Below, piece by piece: positions 41,205 to 49,334 of a DNA stretch of 58,466 bases. Each line of letters starts with the position of its first letter. The stretch's first letter is position 1. Source of the stretch: Akkermansia sp. (GTDB lineage Bacteria; Verrucomicrobiota; Verrucomicrobiia; Verrucomicrobiales; Akkermansiaceae); the NCBI GenBank assembly GCA_017409465.1, contig JAFQSQ010000005.1, positions 1-58,466 on the forward strand, written 5' to 3'. Both the position numbers and the translations under genes were made by a program. The notes below the pieces were generated by a model that saw nothing but the letters and a program-made list of their open reading frames with translations, was not told the origin of the DNA and made no database searches.

Positions 41205-41330
41205 GCCGCTCCTGCGGAGCTTTGGCGTGACAAGTCCGGCGCCGCTCCTGCGGAGCTTTGGCGTGACAAGTCCGGCGCCGCTCCTGCGGAGCTTTGGCGT
41301 GACAAGTCCGGCGCCGCTCCTGCGGAGCTT
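41205..41330. repeat. 36-bp tandem repeat, 3.5 copies
   Basis: Copies start at 41205, 41241, 41277 and 41313 (the last partial). The unit starts GCCGCTCCTGCGGAGCTTTG and continues GCGTGACAAGTCCGGC; GCTCC/GGAGC forms a small hairpin in each. The part GGCGTGACAAGTC also occurs just after the stop of two PEP-CTERM genes (38733-38746, 51174-51186) and, diverged, in the 155-bp inverted repeats. Confidence 0.9.
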
Positions 41331-41407
41331 CTGTCCCGCGTTCCTCTGACGTTGTACATCCCGAAAATGGCCAAACCAATAACGGCGCCGATACAGAATC
41401 GTCAGTA

Positions 41408-41755
41408 TCACTGACCCAGAGTGGCCTGGTAGATGATGATGCGCAGGATGAGCGCAAAGAGCATCCCCCAGGTGATGGCGACGGTCAGACGCTGTTTCGG
41501 GGTCAAGCGGCGGTTGTAGGCCAGCCAGAGGAAAACGACGAACTGCACGATGGCTGAGATGCTGGCTGCTGCCATAGAGTTGAAGTCGGCCAGCTTCTCC
41601 AGCAGTACTGAAATCGGCAGCAGAAACGCGGCGAATGCCTGCCCCAGGGGTGCCCCCAGCAGCCAGGTGACAAGGGCACTGGGCGCGATGATGCAGAGCA
41701 TCAGCGTCAATCGCGCAGCTTTGCTGTAGCGTTCTTCCTGTGTTGGTATATACAT
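41408..41755 (-). CDS. small four-helix membrane protein
   Basis: 115 residues from the ATG at 41755. Hydrophobic segments LTLMLCIIAPSALVTWLLGA, FAAFLLPISVLLEKLAD, AASISAIVQFVVFLWLAY and LTVAITWGMLFALILRIIIY suggest four membrane helices. Function unknown. A leftward promoter TTGACA-N17-CAAGAT ends about 11 nt before the ATG, so the longer ORF reaching 42043 is not used. Confidence 0.7.
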   Translation of the reverse strand: MYIPTQEERYSKAARLTLMLCIIAPSALVTWLLGAPLGQAFAAFLLPISVLLEKLADFNSMAAASISAIVQFVVFLWLAYNRRLTPKQRLTVAITWGMLFALILRIIIYQATLGQ

Positions 41756-41765
41756 GCGAGCCCCT

Positions 41766-41794
41766 ATCTTGCCCCACTCTCCCCGCATTGTCAA
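41766..41794 (-). promoter_or_regulatory. promoter of the small membrane protein gene
   Basis: Leftward -35 TTGACA (41794-41789), 17-nt spacer, -10 CAAGAT (41771-41766). Confidence 0.55.
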
Positions 41795-41818
41795 GGGCAT
41801 ACTCCGTTTCATACAAAT

Positions 41819-41972
41819 GGGAACTTCTATAAAGGGCTGAGTAGCGTGGAAATTGAAATTTAAAGGACAAAGGACGATGAACAATGGACGAAGGACCCGC
41901 CGTCGCTCCTGCGGAGCTCTGGCGTGGCAAATGGAAGGTTCGGCGAGCCTCCGGCTCGCAGCAGGACAAAGA
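41819..41972. repeat. ~155-bp dispersed repeat, copy 1 (inverted partner at 54320-54478)
   Basis: Reads GGGAACTTCTATAAAGGGCT at its start, then AAATTGAAATTTAAAGGACA, GAAGGACCCGCCGTCGCTCC and ends CGGCTCGCAGCAGGACAAAG. The reverse complement of 54320-54478 matches it over about 155 bp with a few differences. It contains the GCTCC/GGAGC hairpin also seen in the 36-bp tandem repeat. No coding function. Confidence 0.85.
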
Positions 41973-42115
41973 GCTGGGTACAAGTCATTTGCTCGTATGA
42001 TAAACGATGAATAACGCTCAGCGTTCATTGAAAAGCTCTGCACGCAGCGCAGCGGATGTTGAATTCGTCAATCGTCAATCGTTCATCGCATTCCGGCTGT
42101 GGACGGAATTGCGCA
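41973..42115. repeat. intergenic repeat module upstream of the rRNA methyltransferase gene
   Basis: The part 42005-42090 with GCTCAGCG..CATTGAAA, CGCAGCGGATGTTGAATTCG and CGTCAATCG resembles 53545-53665 and, reversed, 58400-58466. No gene is seen. Confidence 0.6.
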
Positions 42116-42144
42116 TTGACAGCGGGGGCGGTTTCGGGTATGGT
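42116..42144 (+). promoter_or_regulatory. promoter of the rRNA methyltransferase gene
   Basis: -35 TTGACA (42116-42121), 17-nt spacer, -10 TATGGT (42139-42144). A GGAG at 42145-42148 then lies 6 nt before the ATG at 42155, deciding that start over the ATG at 42140. Confidence 0.55.
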
Positions 42145-42154
42145 GGAGCACGTT

Positions 42155-43339
42155 ATGGCAGGTCTCATCATTGCGCCCAAGGCGCGTATTTTTCACGGGC
42201 ACGACTGGGTATACGGCACCGAGGTTCGCGCCGTATTCGGCAACCCGAAAGCCGGGGATGTCGTGCTGCTCAAGGATCAGCGTGACCGCTATCTGGGTTC
42301 TGCCATGTACAACCCTCAGTCCCAGATAGTTGCGCGTCGATTTTCCCGCCGCCGGCAGGACCTCGACCGCGATTTCTTCGCTCGTCGCATCTCGCAGGCG
42401 GCCATGCTCCGCGAGCGTTGGCTGCCGGGAGAAGAGATGATGCGTCTTGTCTGGAGCGAGAGTGATGGTCTGCCCGGCCTGATTGTGGACCGCTACTGCG
42501 ATGTGCTGGTGGTGCAGACGCTGACCATGGCCATGTACCAGCGTCTGGGGCTGATACGCGATATTCTAGGTGATTTATTCTCCCCGCGCAGCATCATCGT
42601 GCGCAACGACTCGCCCATGCTGGTGGCTGAGGGGATAGAGCCCGAGACCTACGTGGCCCTGGGGGGACAGCCCGAGCCCTTCGTTGGTACCGGGCGTGGT
42701 ATCAAGTTCCTGGTGGATTTGACGACGGGACAGAAGACCGGGCTCTACCTGGACCAGTTGCAGAACTATCAGGAGGTGGCTCGGCTGGCTCGCGGCCGCC
42801 GCGTGCTGGACTGCTTCTGCAACCAGGGCGGCTTCGCGCTCGCCTGTGCCAAGGCCGGTGCGGCATCGGTCACGGCAGTCGATATCTCGGAGGAGGCCAT
42901 CGCCTCCGTGCGCCGCAATGCCGAGCTCAACGGGGTACAGGTGGAGGCGATTGCGGAGAATGCCTTTGATTTCCTGAAGCGCGAGAGCGATGCCGTGCGC
43001 AACGGCGCCGACCCGAAGTGGGATATGATTATCCTCGACCCGCCCAGCTTCACCCGCAACAAGAAGAGCCTCAACGGTGCCCTGCGTGGCTACAAGGAGA
43101 TACACCTGCGTGCCATGCAGATGCTGCCGGTCGGCGGTGTGCTGTCGTCGTTCAGCTGCTCGCACCACATCAGCTCCAACCTTTTCCGTCAGACGATCTG
43201 CGAGGCTGCGGTGGATGGCCACTGCACCCTGCGGCAGACCCACGTCCACGGGCAGAGCCCTGATCATCCCATCCTGCTCAATATCCCCGAGACCGAGTAT
43301 CTCAAGGGATTCTCGTTCGAGATGGTGCCCGGGCGCTGA
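42155..43339 (+). CDS. class I SAM-dependent rRNA methyltransferase (RlmI/RlmK-like)
   Basis: 394 residues. An N-terminal PUA-like domain (ARIFHGHDWVYGTEVRAVFG, GDVVLLKDQRDRYLGSAMYN), a central EEHVD-type strand region and a C-terminal Rossmann methyltransferase: VLDCFCNQGGFALACAKAGA, VTAVDISEEAIASVRRN, MIILDPPSFTRNK and SSFSCSHH with the catalytic-type Cys. This is the RlmI family that makes 5-methylcytosine in 23S rRNA (C1962 in E. coli). Confidence 0.9.
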   Translation: MAGLIIAPKARIFHGHDWVYGTEVRAVFGNPKAGDVVLLKDQRDRYLGSAMYNPQSQIVARRFSRRRQDLDRDFFARRISQAAMLRERWLPGEEMMRLVWSESDGLPGLIVDRYCDVLVVQTLTMAMYQRLGLIRDILGDLFSPRSIIVRNDSPMLVAEGIEPETYVALGGQPEPFVGTGRGIKFLVDLTTGQKTGLYLDQLQNYQEVARLARGRRVLDCFCNQGGFALACAKAGAASVTAVDISEEAIASVRRNAELNGVQVEAIAENAFDFLKRESDAVRNGADPKWDMIILDPPSFTRNKKSLNGALRGYKEIHLRAMQMLPVGGVLSSFSCSHHISSNLFRQTICEAAVDGHCTLRQTHVHGQSPDHPILLNIPETEYLKGFSFEMVPGR

Positions 43340-43354
43340 TGCCTGTCTTTTTGA

Positions 43355-43384
43355 TTGGACAAGAGGAGCTAAGCTCGTTATAAT
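43355..43384 (+). promoter_or_regulatory. promoter of the dynamin-like GTPase-rarA unit
   Basis: -35 TTGGAC (43355-43360), 18-nt spacer, perfect -10 TATAAT (43379-43384), 15 nt before the ATG at 43400. Confidence 0.65.
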
Positions 43385-43399
43385 ACACCGGAGTATGAC

Positions 43400-45040
43400 A
43401 TGTTGAAACGCAGCTACAGAACCCAGGAGAGCCTGGTGCGCTATTGGGCGCAGCAGGCGGTGGAGCTGTGTGACTCGATAGACGACTCCACCCTTGCTGA
43501 GCCGATAGAGCCGGTGGTACAGGCGGTGGAGGGGCTGCGCCGTCCGCGCCGCGTGGTGTTTATTGGCGGCGCGCGCTGCGGCAAGTCGTCCCTGCTGGGG
43601 CATGTGATGGGCAGCAGTGTGCCGGCCGGGGTAGCGATGGACGATACACATATCCGCTGGCGCTTCCGCTGTGATGATGGCGATGCGTCCCACTCGCGCT
43701 TCCTGCCGCTGGAGTATCTGGAGGGGCTGGAGCTGGTCGATACGACCGATTGCGGCCGGGCTGAGGTGCAGGATACCCTGCGCGGGCTGCTGAGCGGGGC
43801 CGATGTGGTCGTCGCTGTGGTGGATGCCCGGGCCCCGCAGCAGGCGCCTGTCTGGGAGCTGCTGGCGAGTGTGCCGGAGAGCGAGATAGCCTCGTGCATG
43901 GTAGCGCTGACCCACACCGACACCATGCCGGCCGCCGCCGCGCTGGAGCTCAACGAAACCCTGCGCGGTATCATCCGTGAGCGCCTCTCCCGCGGTCTGC
44001 CCGTCTACCAGGTCTGCCCCACATCGGAGCAGGGGGTTGAGGTCTTCGCCGCCCGGGTGCAGGATGCCCTCGGGGCACAGGGCGGGGTGCGTTCGGCTAT
44101 CCGCCGCGTGGTGAACGCCGCCGTCGACCTGATGTACAAGCAGGGCAGCGTGCTCAAGGTGCGCGGCGATGTCGCCCGTACGGACAGTGGTTTCCTGGCC
44201 GGTATCGACCAGGAGATTGATAATTTCCTCGCGCACCAGATGCTGGGCGTGCCTGCCTGCGCTGCCAATTATGCGGATGCCGTGCGCCGAGCCAGCCTGC
44301 CGCTGGGGCGCCGCCTGCGCCGCGCGTTTGGTTTTTTCCTCTCGCCGGTGACGCTGCTGCGGCTCGAGCTGATGGGCGCCGGGGCAGAAGAGTTCTTCTA
44401 CCGTCGCATCAAAGACGATGTGCTGGAGCAGCAGACCGATTCGGACAACCGCTTCGTCCATGCCTGCTCGCTGCACTGGAAACACGTCCGCCCGCGGATG
44501 AAGAAGACCCTGGAGTGCGAAATCGGCGAGTTCCCCGAGGCGGATATCAACACCGAGCTGTCCCAGCTGCGCAACGGCCTGGCTCACGACCTGCGCGAGC
44601 CGTTCCGGCGTCAGCAGGTGCGCTCTGACCTGGGCAAGTTCTTCAAGGCTCAGGTGGGGTGGATGCGTGCCTTTGTCATCCTGGTCTGCTTCCTGCTGAC
44701 GCTGGCGGGGCTGCTGGGGCTGCTGGGGCAGGATATCCTGGCGCTGGGTGCGATTGTGCTCGCGGCGGGGCTCTGGCTGCTGGGGTCGCTGACGCATCTG
44801 GTCGTCTCGCGCCACATCGCAGCACTCGCCCGGCATGCCGAGAGCGTGATATCGCACCGCATGGGCGACATGATGCAATCGTTGGTCAAGGGCGTCGTCG
44901 TCTCTCGTGTATCGGCCTACCGCCGTCTCTACACCGCGCCTCGCCGCAAAGTCGCTGAGCACGAGGCGACGCTGCAGCCGCTGATGGATCGCCACAGCGA
45001 GGTCTATCGCCAGCTCCGCGCCGCTGCACCCCACGTCTGA
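43400..45040 (+). CDS. dynamin-like/GTPase membrane protein
   Basis: 546 residues. The GTPase part has P-loop GGARCGKSS (56-64), switch-type DDTHIRWRF, G3-like ELVDTTDCG (replaces DxxG with a Cys between) and G4-like ALTHTD instead of NKxD. A long helical region (~240-420) follows and two adjacent hydrophobic helices (MRAFVILVCFLLTLAGLLGLL and LALGAIVLAAGLWLLGSL, ~420-470), then a coiled C-terminus. This resembles bacterial dynamin-related or YcjX-like membrane GTPases. rarA starts 30 nt later, so both are likely co-transcribed. Confidence 0.75.
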   Translation: MLKRSYRTQESLVRYWAQQAVELCDSIDDSTLAEPIEPVVQAVEGLRRPRRVVFIGGARCGKSSLLGHVMGSSVPAGVAMDDTHIRWRFRCDDGDASHSRFLPLEYLEGLELVDTTDCGRAEVQDTLRGLLSGADVVVAVVDARAPQQAPVWELLASVPESEIASCMVALTHTDTMPAAAALELNETLRGIIRERLSRGLPVYQVCPTSEQGVEVFAARVQDALGAQGGVRSAIRRVVNAAVDLMYKQGSVLKVRGDVARTDSGFLAGIDQEIDNFLAHQMLGVPACAANYADAVRRASLPLGRRLRRAFGFFLSPVTLLRLELMGAGAEEFFYRRIKDDVLEQQTDSDNRFVHACSLHWKHVRPRMKKTLECEIGEFPEADINTELSQLRNGLAHDLREPFRRQQVRSDLGKFFKAQVGWMRAFVILVCFLLTLAGLLGLLGQDILALGAIVLAAGLWLLGSLTHLVVSRHIAALARHAESVISHRMGDMMQSLVKGVVVSRVSAYRRLYTAPRRKVAEHEATLQPLMDRHSEVYRQLRAAAPHV

Positions 45041-45070
45041 TGCCGTCCATTCCCCGCCCGCTGCCGCCCC

Positions 45071-46459
45071 ATGCAAGCTGACCTCTTCACCCCTCACGGC
45101 TCCTTTCGCGACCCCACACCGGAGTCGCAGCAGCGCCATATGCCGCTCGCCGGGCGGATGCGCCCCGAGTCGCTGGAGGAGGTCGCCGGGCAGTCCCACC
45201 TGCTGGCTCCCGGCAAGCTGCTGCGCCGCGCCATCGAGACCGACCGCTTCTCCTCGCTCATCTTCTATGGCCCGCCCGGTGTGGGCAAGACGACCCTTGC
45301 TTACGTCATCGCTCGCTCCACGAGTGCCTTTTTTGTGATGCTCAACGGCGTCGAGTCCAACGTCAGCGAAATCCGCGAGAAGATTGCCGAGGCGCGCACC
45401 CGCATGTCGCTGCACGGGCAGAAGACCATCCTCTTTGTCGATGAGCTGCACCGCTTCAACAAGGCGCAGCAGGACGTACTGCTCCCGCACCTGGAGCGCG
45501 GCACGGTTCGCTTCATCGGCGCCACGACAGAGAACCCCTACTTCGCCATCAACTCGGCCATGCTGTCGCGCTCCCAGATCTTCCCGCTGGAGCCGGTGCC
45601 CGATGCCGAGATTATCGCCCTGCTGCGCCGTGCGTTGCAAGACCCGACACGCGGTCTGGGGCATACGCCCGCCGAGGTGGCAGACGAGGCTCTCGCGCAT
45701 CTCGCGCTCAAGGCTGACGGCGATGTGCGTAAGGCGCTGACCGCACTTGAGGTGGCTGTGCTTTCCACCCCGCCCGCAGCTGATGGCGTCATCCGCGTCG
45801 ACCTCGCCGTGGCAGAAGAATCCATCCAGAAAAAGGCCATCAAATACGACCGCGCCGGCGATGGCCACTATGATACCATCTCTGCCTTCATCAAATCCAT
45901 GCGTGGCAGCGACCCCGATGCCGCCCTCTACTGGCTGGCCTATATGCTCAACGCCGGTGAGGACATCCGTTTCATCGCACGCCGTCTCGTCATCTGCGCC
46001 AGTGAGGATGTCGGCCTTGCTGACTCCAACGCCCTGCGCGTAGCCCTGGCTGCCGCCCAGGCGGCCGAGATGGTCGGTATGCCCGAGGCGCGTATCCCGC
46101 TGGCTCACGCTACCGTCTATATCGCCACGGCTCCCAAGAGCAATTCGGCCTATGCCGGTATCAACGCCGCGCTGCAGGACGTCCGCGAGGGCAAGACCCT
46201 GGCCGTCCCCGATCACCTCGCTACCCCCACCCGCAAGAAACTCGCCCGCCTGCGCGGTGTCGCAGAGGCCGACACGCAGTACAAATACGCCCACGATTAC
46301 GGCGATGACCACTTCGTGCCTCAGGCCTACCTGCCCGAGGGCAGGCTATATTACCACCCCACCTCCAACGGTATGGAACTGCGTATCTCCGAGCGTATGG
46401 AATACCTGCGCCAACGCCGGCAGGAGGTACAAGGTCCAATGGACAAGGGACAAGGTTAG
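45071..46459 (+). CDS. rarA: replication-associated recombination protein A
   Basis: 462 residues. Features are the PIP-like opening QADLFTP, RMRPESLEEVAGQSHLL, Walker A YGPPGVGKTTLAYVIA, Walker B ILFVDELHRFNKAQQDVLL, sensor 1 IGATTENPYFAIN and the SRSQIFPLEPV segment, followed by the tetramerisation domain (YDRAGDGHYDTISAFIKSMRGSDPDAALYWLA, LVICASEDVGLAD). RarA/MgsA acts at stalled replication forks. The last residues (EVQGPMDKGQG) are encoded by a repeat module (GTACAAGGTCCAATGGACAA) and probably replaced the native end. Confidence 0.95.
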   Translation: MQADLFTPHGSFRDPTPESQQRHMPLAGRMRPESLEEVAGQSHLLAPGKLLRRAIETDRFSSLIFYGPPGVGKTTLAYVIARSTSAFFVMLNGVESNVSEIREKIAEARTRMSLHGQKTILFVDELHRFNKAQQDVLLPHLERGTVRFIGATTENPYFAINSAMLSRSQIFPLEPVPDAEIIALLRRALQDPTRGLGHTPAEVADEALAHLALKADGDVRKALTALEVAVLSTPPAADGVIRVDLAVAEESIQKKAIKYDRAGDGHYDTISAFIKSMRGSDPDAALYWLAYMLNAGEDIRFIARRLVICASEDVGLADSNALRVALAAAQAAEMVGMPEARIPLAHATVYIATAPKSNSAYAGINAALQDVREGKTLAVPDHLATPTRKKLARLRGVAEADTQYKYAHDYGDDHFVPQAYLPEGRLYYHPTSNGMELRISERMEYLRQRRQEVQGPMDKGQG

Positions 46460-47100
46460 CATGCGGCGGGCATTCGCCCGCGGAATCGGAGCCCATCGCT
46501 GCGATTATGCCGCCCGTATACACGGGCTATGAAATTCCGCCGCCCGCTGGGCTGCCATTCTTCATCACCACCGCCGACCGGGCGGTGATTTCGTCGACTC
46601 CTCCGGAGTCGATTTCGTCTTGCCAAGGGCAAGATTTCATCCGGCGTACGCCGGATTTCGCTCTACCACACGTGGCCATTAGCCCGCGGAACTGAGAGCC
46701 CCACTTTGTGGGGCGGTATAATCGTAGCGATGGGGCGTACCTGTGAGGGCGTAGCAAGCGAGCGATAGCGAGACGCGAAGCCCCAAGCCCCTCGTACGGA
46801 GTAAAAGGAGATACGAGAGCCCGCAAAGCGGGCGGCATAAAGCGTAGCCAGAATCGATAGCATCGCATGATGTCGCCCGTTTACACGGGCTATGAAATTC
46901 CGCAGCCCCTGCGGGCTGCCATTCTTTTTCCCCACCGACGACCGGGCGGTGATTTCGTCGACTCCTCCGGAGTCGATTTCGTCTTGCCAAGGGCAAGATT
47001 TCGTCCGGCGTACGCCGGATTTCGCTCTACCTCGCGCGGAATGTCGCGTCCTCATCGTCAGCTGTGGGGAGCCGGGAGGGCATCGCGCGGCGAACACAAC
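46460..47100. repeat. hairpin-rich repeat block in two near-copies
   Basis: No gene is seen. Copy A (~46506-46672) and copy B (~46868-47033) are nearly identical and each contains at least four short perfect stems: GCCCGTATACACGGGC or GCCCGTTTACACGGGC, GACTCCTCCGGAGTC, CTTGCCAAGGGCAAG and TCCGGCGTACGCCGGA. Between them (~46685-46867) is a third module with GGGGCGGTATAATCGTAG and GGCGGCATAAAGCG, found again at 53230-53365. The reverse complement of CGGTATAATCGTAGCG equals the module start at ~46500. Confidence 0.85.
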
Positions 47101-47142
47101 AGAAAGGAGCGGCAAGGCGCTTTCGTAACCCTGCCGCTCCTC
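47101..47142 (-). terminator. shared PEP-CTERM terminator, copy 2
   Basis: Leftward GGAGCGGCA pairs with TGCCGCTCC around GCGAAAGC-like turn (here ACGAAAGC), followed by TTTCT. It follows the 47184 gene and matches copies at 38632 and 51253. Confidence 0.8.
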
Positions 47143-47183
47143 TGTATATAATAAATTCTTAAATCTGAAATCTTAATTCTGAA

Positions 47184-48881
47184 TTACTTGCGGCGGCGAC
47201 GCATGGCCAGACCAGCCAGAGCCAGCAGACTCAGTGTAGCCGTCGTCGGCTCGGGAACCGGGTTGACGGTTACCTTGGAGGCACTCAGGATTACCTTTTG
47301 TGCATTTTCAGGGTCGGCATCAGCACTGCTGAGCAGAGTCACCTCGATATCACCGTCCAGACCTGTTACGCTTCCGGCGTTGTTGAAGGTAATACCCTGA
47401 ATTTCATAGGTGGAATCTGCATCCGCCAACATGACGAGCTGCGTTTCCAGCTCGCTCATGATGATGGTGATGCTGCTGCCTTCACCAAAAGTGAAATCAT
47501 TGCCGTTCAGGTCGATGACTGCTCCATCAGCAAAGATGAATTCTGCGTTGCTCAGAGAGATGTCCCCCCACGCATCAACTGTACCATCCACAGCAAAGGT
47601 GCCACTATATGCATACAACTCGGCCATGGAGCTCTTATCATGTGCTGTGAAAGAGCCACCGCTCAAACAGATGCTTGCTTCTGTTGAGCCCGAGTTATCG
47701 ATGGATCCCTTGTCATAAACGTAAATCCACTGAGGATTGTTCTCGTCAACATTACCCAGAAGAGATTTCTCCCCAATGGTGATATTGACCTTATCGTATT
47801 CTCCCATATATACTTCTCCGACATAGGCCTGAGCTCCGTTGGTAACAGTTATGGAGGTGCTGGAGCCGTTGGAAGCATACGCTTTGGTCGTATAGTCGTA
47901 GCCGCCCAATCCTAAGAACGATGTCCCACCCATCTTAAGAGTAGATGCAGTTTCCCCACTCTTTCCATCCACCGTGATATTGGATTGAGAATTTGCGCCG
48001 AGACCTGTCCATGTGCCATATTGGAGATCAACCAGACCGCCTTCTTTGACGCTAATCGTAGACTTTGAATTATCTGCGCGGCCCATGTATCCCCAATAAT
48101 TTTCAAGCAATACATAATTGGCATCCGACAGCGTAGATCTTTTGCCATCAACGTAACCGCTTACGGTGACATCTGCGTTCGCTATCTGAATCCACTCGCC
48201 TGCTCCCAGAGTAGAACCTCCCAGAACGTTGATTTCCGAACGACCGGCAACACCGTTAGTATACTGGTTTGTATCAGTTGCAGAAACGCTGGTAGAAGTA
48301 ACGTATCCACTTAACTGACTGTATCCGGCAAAGATGCAGTGCCCGTTTTTCAGCACGGCTCCGTTGTCAAGCGTCAGTTTACCTGCGCCGTCTGTCGTAC
48401 CAATGGCGATGGCTGAATTAGGACGCGTGCCACTGGCTGCATCCTGGGTATAGGTGGCACCATCGAGTACCAGATGGGCATTGTTGCCACCAACGGACAG
48501 GTTGGAAACAGCGTTTACCAACTTAACGTAGCTGTTGATTTCAACTCCTGCTTCGATACGTACTGTACCTTCACGTACCACAAACGGATTGTATGTGTCG
48601 AAAGATTTGTCGATGATGAACGTGCCCTGACCATCTTTAACTACAGCCTTGGGGGCATCACTGCCGGAAGCAACGTCTTTCTGATCGTAGTTCAGATAGA
48701 ACTTTGAAGTCGGATCGGTTATGCTGGCGGTGAGATATCCATAAGCATCTGTATCTTCAGATAACTTTATTTCCCCCTCCGGAACACTGATGATTTCCGT
48801 GGTTACATAGCTGCCGGCACCAAATGCCATGGTGCTACTCAGTACAGCCACAAGCAGCGCTTTGGGTAATTTCATTTTCAT
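47184..48881 (-). CDS. PEP-CTERM sorting-domain protein, beta-helix-like
   Basis: 565 residues. A signal peptide (MKMKLPKALLVAVLSSTMAF) is followed by many short beta repeats with Gly/Asn turns (LTLDNGAVLKNGH, SEINVLGGSTLGAG, STISVKEGGLVDLQ), as in autotransporter-like passenger domains or beta-helices. The C-terminus is VPEPTTATLSLLALAGLAM + RRRRK. It shares the opening, overall layout and promoter palindrome with the divergent 49335 gene; both are probably surface-attached and paralogous. Confidence 0.92.
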   Translation of the reverse strand: MKMKLPKALLVAVLSSTMAFGAGSYVTTEIISVPEGEIKLSEDTDAYGYLTASITDPTSKFYLNYDQKDVASGSDAPKAVVKDGQGTFIIDKSFDTYNPFVVREGTVRIEAGVEINSYVKLVNAVSNLSVGGNNAHLVLDGATYTQDAASGTRPNSAIAIGTTDGAGKLTLDNGAVLKNGHCIFAGYSQLSGYVTSTSVSATDTNQYTNGVAGRSEINVLGGSTLGAGEWIQIANADVTVSGYVDGKRSTLSDANYVLLENYWGYMGRADNSKSTISVKEGGLVDLQYGTWTGLGANSQSNITVDGKSGETASTLKMGGTSFLGLGGYDYTTKAYASNGSSTSITVTNGAQAYVGEVYMGEYDKVNITIGEKSLLGNVDENNPQWIYVYDKGSIDNSGSTEASICLSGGSFTAHDKSSMAELYAYSGTFAVDGTVDAWGDISLSNAEFIFADGAVIDLNGNDFTFGEGSSITIIMSELETQLVMLADADSTYEIQGITFNNAGSVTGLDGDIEVTLLSSADADPENAQKVILSASKVTVNPVPEPTTATLSLLALAGLAMRRRRK

Positions 48882-48949
48882 GTTCTTCTTTTCGTTTATT
48901 GTTGAAAATTGGTACGTAGTTGCAGGGCGCAGCTGCGCGCGCTCAGTTT

Positions 48950-48968
48950 ATCGCATTTCAAATGCGAT
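48950..48968 (-). promoter_or_regulatory. PEP-CTERM operator palindrome, copy 1
   Basis: ATCGCATTTCAAATGCGAT: perfect 9-bp arms around one base. Reading leftward it is directly followed by TAAACT (48950-48945), a -10-like hexamer about 60 nt before the 48881 start codon. Confidence 0.7.
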
Positions 48969-49104
48969 GTCCAGAAAAATCACGTCTAACTAATTAAAAA
49001 TTAGCTATTCAGAAACGTTCTAAGTTAATTTCAGTGGGGCTTAAAAAAGCCGTCGTAGAAAAAGATTTTTTCATGAACCGTTTATAATGAGCTTGTTAAG
49101 ATGT

Positions 49105-49123
49105 TGCTCATTTGAAATGCGAT
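49105..49123. promoter_or_regulatory. PEP-CTERM operator palindrome, copy 2 (degenerate)
   Basis: The right part CATTTGAAATGCGAT is intact, while the left arm has diverged (TGCT in place of ATCG). It lies midway between the two intact copies. Confidence 0.6.
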
Positions 49124-49252
49124 GCTTTCGCGACTAAATAACTATCAATATGATAGGTAAAAACATACAAAGACTGCCACCATAGCCTTTGCGAGATTCA
49201 GTACCGCTGCGCGGAGGTGTTAAGTTACTGACTATCCAACCATATTCGGTCT

Positions 49253-49271
49253 ATCGCATTTGAAATGCGAT
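49253..49271 (+). promoter_or_regulatory. PEP-CTERM operator palindrome, copy 3
   Basis: ATCGCATTTGAAATGCGAT: perfect arms around one base. It is directly followed by TATACT (49271-49276), a -10-like hexamer about 60 nt before the 49335 start codon. No good -35 hexamer is visible at the usual spacing, so the palindrome may be the activator or repressor site replacing it. Confidence 0.7.
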
Positions 49272-49334
49272 ATACTGCGCGTGCGCGCCTGTGTTTAGAA
49301 GGAGTGCAAGATTTCAATCAACCCATATAACAAC

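Larger units (their letters stand above)
48882..49334. other. divergent promoter region of two PEP-CTERM genes
   Basis: 453 bp with no gene. It contains three copies of one palindrome (48950-48968, 49105-49123 partial, 49253-49271). The outer two are each followed, in the direction of the nearer gene, by a -10-like TAAACT or TATACT and a GC-rich GCGCGCGC-type segment. TTTATAAT at 49081-49088 could be another -10. Confidence 0.7.

Noticed and set aside
41205..41330. CRISPR-like 36-bp repeat
   Set aside because: Units are contiguous with no spacers.
41184..41969. Minus-strand protein with four QSSAGAAPDLSR repeats
   Set aside because: It arises from the tandem DNA repeat plus intergenic repeats and runs through the promoter and gene at 41408-41794 in another frame.
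42575..46312. A 1245-residue open frame on the minus strand across three genes
   Set aside because: It spans the rRNA methyltransferase, GTPase and rarA genes, all well supported on the plus strand. High GC keeps the opposite frame open.
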